The position numbers and the translations under genes were made by a program. 64,000 nucleotides of DNA from a virus. The DNA lies in IMG/VR virus record IMGVR_UViG_3300036985_005327, positions 1 to 64,000 of that record; one strand, given 5' to 3'. A model generated the notes under the pieces. That model was not told where the DNA came from. It worked only from the letters and a program-made list of their open reading frames with translations, and did not search any database. Below are positions 60,332 through 64,000 of the stretch, in pieces; the first letter of the stretch is position 1; every line of letters begins with the position of its first letter.

Positions 60332-61146
60332 TGTCCATTATCGTAACAAACAAAAACTATGTCGGTGGAGCTATTCCTAGGTCTGAGGACGAATCTCGCC
60401 GCGTAGCTCCAGGTACTCCTTTGGCTCTCGTGGGTCTCTTTATGTTGGCGATACGCCAGCGCTTTGGCTACAACGCTCTCGCGACTAGCGTAATCGGCGG
60501 TGGGAGCATTGGGTTACCCGAAGACAATCAGTACGTAGAGACGCCCGACGATGACTCTGAACAACTCCCGTGGGTGTGGGACAACACAATTAGGCCACCA
60601 AATGAGTGCCCTCCCCCCGAAAACCCAGACTTGGTGCGCACAAAAATCCTGATTGACTCTGGGTTCAATATCCACAGGGGTACGCACAACTACCGGCCAG
60701 CCATCTACGTGGACCACGGGAATACCATCGCTCAAAAGATCATGGTGGATAACCGCGTCGGTAACCATCTTCCCAGCGGACTTGTTGGTTATTACTGCTT
60801 AGCTAATACCGAGATGATGATTGAGTGCGACGCAGAGACTCCGGGAGAAGCTTCAATCCTAGGGGAAACAGTTTGGTTTTTCCTGTTAGCCACGAGGGAC
60901 ATCTTCCGAAAAGATTTTGGGTTACATGACATTTCTGAACCTGTTCTCGGAAAGACGTTCAACGACAACGAGGACAAAGCAGTTTGGAAGACCCCTATTT
61001 CTTTTGGGGTCACTTCAGAGCTTCGTTGGGCTGTTCGACCTGTCAGCCCTCTCGTAAACGACATCGCCGTATTTATTCAGAAGCAAGGAGTGACTCCAGA
61101 TACGCTGTACCAGCAGATAGCTTTGCAGACTTCTGTCAGAGAGTAA
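60331..61146 (+). CDS. Hypothetical neck/tail completion protein
   Basis: 271 residues from ATG 60331, which overlaps the upstream TAA (TAATG). Mixed alpha/beta with a Pro/Asp-rich region (PPNECPPPENPDL) and beta strands after it (YRPAIYVDHGNTIAQKIMV). Next to the tail sheath gene, so it probably takes part in neck or tail completion. No family recognised. Confidence 0.57.
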   Translation: MSIIVTNKNYVGGAIPRSEDESRRVAPGTPLALVGLFMLAIRQRFGYNALATSVIGGGSIGLPEDNQYVETPDDDSEQLPWVWDNTIRPPNECPPPENPDLVRTKILIDSGFNIHRGTHNYRPAIYVDHGNTIAQKIMVDNRVGNHLPSGLVGYYCLANTEMMIECDAETPGEASILGETVWFFLLATRDIFRKDFGLHDISEPVLGKTFNDNEDKAVWKTPISFGVTSELRWAVRPVSPLVNDIAVFIQKQGVTPDTLYQQIALQTSVRE

Positions 61147-61152
61147 AAAACG

Positions 61153-61159
61153 TATACTT
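61153..61159 (+). promoter_or_regulatory. TATACTT element ahead of the tail sheath gene
   Basis: CGTATACTT lies about 40 bases before the sheath ATG, which has an excellent AAAGGAG site. Nearly the same sequence precedes the gene at 54993. Promoter function is inferred from recurrence. Confidence 0.38.
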
Positions 61160-61197
61160 CATCTGAATTGACGCGCACCCTGTAAAGGAGCTAAAAG

Positions 61198-63924
61198 ATG
61201 GCCCTCACTAGACCAAATGCGGTTGTTTTCCAAGAGTACAAGGACTTCTCGGTCACTCCGAGTATCCCTGATCTGAACGTGCTTGTGGTTGGTCCGTGCT
61301 ACCAAATCCTCGATTACATCGATGATAAAACCGACTGTTACGCCGACACGTACGGTAGCGCGGCAGACGCAAATAACCCGATTGTCACGACGACTGACGT
61401 TGACATTCTCACCCCTCCAGAGGTTGAGGCCGGTGCGATTCTCAAAGACGATAGCGTAAAAATCTTCTTTGATAATTACCGCGTTGCCCTGAAGGAAGTC
61501 ACGGACTCCAGCGGGCAAGTCGCGGGTCTCGCGAAGTTCTGGTCTGGTGACAATCTGTTCCGGGGTGATGACGTTACGTCCACCGTCTACAACATGAACA
61601 AGTTGGGCGTCCAAGCAGGCGATAAGCTCATCACCAACCAAGGTAACCCTGCTTCTGTTTCGGACATCACACGCACTGTCAAAGAGCTCGTGCACATCTT
61701 GCGCTCGACAGGGTCTACTCCGGACTATGACTCCATCAGTGCTGACACGGGCGACATCATCACCATTACCGGGGATACCGCTGGTACTCCGCGTAACGGG
61801 ACGTATACGGTAAAGAAGAAGTACGTCGAGAACGGCACGTCTATCCCACTCGCCATTGAGATCGAACCGGCGGATGCCACGAACTTGATCGGTACCACTG
61901 GCAACGTTCACATGGTGGTAACGGCTCCTGACGGCACCGTGAAGTACGACTCGGCTACCGTGGACGGCGTTCGCGACGAGTGCTTCATCCGTACGACTGT
62001 GGACTTCGCTGCTGCAAACAGCGCAACGGCTGGCTACCGCCTCTGGCGCATCGAGCGCGAGCTCAACGACCTGGAGATCCCTGCTGGCAATGTCACGGTA
62101 GACGCGGTCACCAAAGTAGTCACTGTTGACGGAGCCCTGACGGACAGTGTTTTGGTACAAGGCGTTGCCGCCGATTTGCGGATTACGGCCGCGAGCATCT
62201 ACATGCAGTACCTGGCCCTTCGCCAGGACCTGCAGAACATCACCGACATCGAGAACACCCCAGCCCTCACGACGCTGCTGGGCAAGTACGATGCGCGTAA
62301 CCCGCTGCATGTCGGCGCGTCCGTAGCCAAACAAAACACCACGACCAAGGTGCGAGTTTACGGCGTAGCGTCTGACGACATCGCAGGGTATGGCGACTTC
62401 TTAGATCGCATCAGCGCCGAGCGTTATGTGTACGCTCTCGTGCCGCTGACGTACGACACCTCGATTCTCGGTGCGTTCAAGCTCATGGCCGAGAACTACG
62501 CCGATCCCACGTACTGTCTGGATAATGGCATCAAGCAGAAGTTCCGGAACGTCATCGGCGCAGTCGAGCTCGAGACTCAGAAAGAGGTCATCGCGGCTAT
62601 CGGCGGCGGCACGGTTTCGAAGCAAGTGGGGAGCACCCCGGCTGGGACGAAGACGTTCACCGTGACGGCCGACGCGGGTCAGCATTATGACCTCTCAGCG
62701 GATAAGGTTCTTCCTGGCGACACCATCACGGTTCTCCATACAACGGGAACCGCGACTTACACCGTAGCGCATGTGAATAGCGCGACCGCGTGTGAGATCA
62801 CGACGTCAGTACTTACGCCGCTTGTGCTGGACGCGTCGAGCAAGCTCAACATCTACGTCGGGGCAACGACCGTTAAGCGTATGACCGTGGAGCTGTCCAA
62901 CGTCGGTACGGGCACTACGTTCTCTATCGCGAACGCCGCGTTGGACGAGCTGTACACGGTGCTGACTGTTCCCACGGCGAACTTCGCGAACGTGGTTCCC
63001 GGTGACATCCTTCAGATCCCCTCGGACCCGGAAGTCAGCACCTGGACGACGTACGACTCGTGGATCGTTTCGCTCGTCGAGAGCACCACTCGTCTGCGCG
63101 TAGTCAACGAGGGTTCGAACACCGACACCCTGGCGAACGAGCTCCCGCATCTCACGAAGCGTACAGCCGCAACTGACCGTGCTGTGACCAGCGGAAGCGT
63201 GTACTGCCGCGTTCTGCGCAACATGGACAAGTCGGAACAGGTCACCAACATGCTGGCTACCGCTCAGGGGTTCGCGTCTAAGCGCACGCTCCTCACGTAC
63301 CCGGCTCTGTGCGATGTCTCTGGCTTGGTCGATGGTAGCCTCGCGCGTACCACGTCCACGATAAAAGCCACGGCAGCTAGCCAGCCGGGCTATTATCTGT
63401 CGTGCCTTGTCGGTGGCCAGACTGCGGGTCAGCCTTCGCAGCAGGGCTTCACGAACCTTCCGGGCAATGGTATCTCCCGCGTGTACGGTTCGAACGACTA
63501 CTTCACCGAGGAGCAGCTCACGGACCTGTCCAATGGTGGTGTGTACGTCTTCGTCCAGGACACCACTACCTCACTGCCGTACACTATTCATGAGGTCACT
63601 ACCGATGTGGTTTCACTGGAGACGGGCGAGTACATGGCAGTCAAGAACCTCGACTTCATTTCGATGATGTTCCTCGATACGCTGCGAGGGTTCTTGGGTC
63701 GTTGGAACATCAACACGGACACCATCCGCACGATTCACCAGGCATGTACGGCGACCATCACTAACCTGAAGTCGCGTTATGTCGTGAAGATTGGTGCCCC
63801 TCTCATCAGCGCGACAATCGATTCGGTTGAAGAGAGTGACATCAGCGAAGACCGTATCGAAGCGTACATCAGCGTCCTGCAACCCATGACACTCAATGTC
63901 ATCGGACTTCACCTGGTGGCCTGA
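61198..63924 (+). CDS. Tail sheath protein
   Basis: 908 residues; forms the contractile sheath and identifies the phage as a myovirus. The C-terminal third has the sheath-type features GQPSQQGFTNLPGNGISRVY, TEEQLTDLSNGGVYVFVQD and LDTLRGFLGRWNINTDTIRT, ending in a strand-rich part used for subunit interlocking. The N-terminus starts MALTRPNAVVFQEYKDFSVT, also common in sheaths. It is longer than T4 gp18 because of middle beta-rich inserts. Codons are strongly G/C-ending, consistent with abundant expression. The stop overlaps the next start (TGATG). Confidence 0.82.
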   Translation: MALTRPNAVVFQEYKDFSVTPSIPDLNVLVVGPCYQILDYIDDKTDCYADTYGSAADANNPIVTTTDVDILTPPEVEAGAILKDDSVKIFFDNYRVALKEVTDSSGQVAGLAKFWSGDNLFRGDDVTSTVYNMNKLGVQAGDKLITNQGNPASVSDITRTVKELVHILRSTGSTPDYDSISADTGDIITITGDTAGTPRNGTYTVKKKYVENGTSIPLAIEIEPADATNLIGTTGNVHMVVTAPDGTVKYDSATVDGVRDECFIRTTVDFAAANSATAGYRLWRIERELNDLEIPAGNVTVDAVTKVVTVDGALTDSVLVQGVAADLRITAASIYMQYLALRQDLQNITDIENTPALTTLLGKYDARNPLHVGASVAKQNTTTKVRVYGVASDDIAGYGDFLDRISAERYVYALVPLTYDTSILGAFKLMAENYADPTYCLDNGIKQKFRNVIGAVELETQKEVIAAIGGGTVSKQVGSTPAGTKTFTVTADAGQHYDLSADKVLPGDTITVLHTTGTATYTVAHVNSATACEITTSVLTPLVLDASSKLNIYVGATTVKRMTVELSNVGTGTTFSIANAALDELYTVLTVPTANFANVVPGDILQIPSDPEVSTWTTYDSWIVSLVESTTRLRVVNEGSNTDTLANELPHLTKRTAATDRAVTSGSVYCRVLRNMDKSEQVTNMLATAQGFASKRTLLTYPALCDVSGLVDGSLARTTSTIKATAASQPGYYLSCLVGGQTAGQPSQQGFTNLPGNGISRVYGSNDYFTEEQLTDLSNGGVYVFVQDTTTSLPYTIHEVTTDVVSLETGEYMAVKNLDFISMMFLDTLRGFLGRWNINTDTIRTIHQACTATITNLKSRYVVKIGAPLISATIDSVEESDISEDRIEAYISVLQPMTLNVIGLHLVA

Positions 63925-64000
63925 TGCATCTTGATTTTGCGAAGCAAGCGTTCGACCGGGGTTACGAGGATACCCTCGTAGCCCTTGGTCTCTCTTCCAT
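63924..64000 (+). CDS. Hypothetical protein, cut by window edge
   Basis: Only 25 codons are visible: MHLDFAKQAFDRGYEDTLVA followed by LGLSS. Start overlaps the sheath stop. The pattern AF-x-x-GY-x-x-x-L-x-x-LG is the short motif also seen at 43557 and in the tail of the primase-phosphoesterase protein. By position it may be a tail tube or sheath-associated protein; the visible part cannot tell. Confidence 0.5.
   Translation, partial: MHLDFAKQAFDRGYEDTLVALGLSS

Noticed and set aside
1-64000. CRISPR arrays, tRNA genes and insertion sequences
   Set aside because: No regularly spaced direct repeats, cloverleaf-like sequences or transposase motifs were seen. Cas4-like proteins here are without Cas neighbours. 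The only mobile elements recognised are the three inteins.

Overview
The window is part of a large tailed phage with a contractile tail (class Caudoviricetes, myovirus form). The evidence is a large terminase, a portal, a prohead-protease-like protein, an HK97-type major capsid protein, neck proteins and a tail sheath, together with the phage's own replication and transcription genes. No tRNA, rRNA, integrase or host gene was recognised. The density of replication and transcription genes suggests a big, possibly jumbo, genome. The host cannot be named from the sequence; a peptidoglycan amidase and bacterial-type signals point to a bacterium. Genes are tightly packed, often with ATGA or TGATG overlaps, and no stretch over about 120 bases lacks a gene.

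Layout. 1-2560 (minus): B12-dependent ribonucleotide reductase and a RuvC-like resolvase. 2596-4667 (plus): three tandem related proteins of unknown role. 4657-9530 (minus): an operon of a VWA/metallopeptidase-like protein, a Cys-rich protein, a retron-type reverse transcriptase and a second Cys-rich protein, closed by a terminator inside the opposing gene. 9612-11320 (plus): two unknown, probably virion-related proteins. 11310-12548 (minus): MoxR-like AAA ATPase. 12566-14218 (plus): large terminase. 14215-22676 (minus): family A DNA polymerase with a glycosylase-like N-terminus, primase-helicase, Cas4/RecB-like nuclease and a zinc-ribbon protein, ending in a strong terminator. 22765-23859 (plus): a sigma-70-type factor with zinc insertions. 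23782-30319 (minus): ParB-like protein, small zinc proteins, endolysin, a second Cas4-like nuclease and an SNF2-type helicase. 30352-64000 (plus): the late block, which is portal, RNA polymerase cassette, internal head proteins, protease, capsid, neck and tail sheath.

The most striking region is 32750-42893. One reading frame encodes a fused RNA polymerase beta and N-terminal beta' polypeptide. It carries two inteins, one in the beta GDK active-site motif and one directly after the beta' metal-binding NxDxDGD motif. The C-terminal half of beta' is a separate gene. Between the two beta' halves sits a LigD-like primase-polymerase plus 3'-phosphoesterase protein without a ligase domain. A third intein interrupts the head protease next to its likely catalytic His. 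With the phage sigma factor this suggests a largely self-reliant transcription system. No alpha or omega subunit was recognised here.

The second region of interest is the reverse transcriptase operon, which has no room for a conventional upstream retron RNA gene and lacks the hallmarks of a diversity-generating retroelement.
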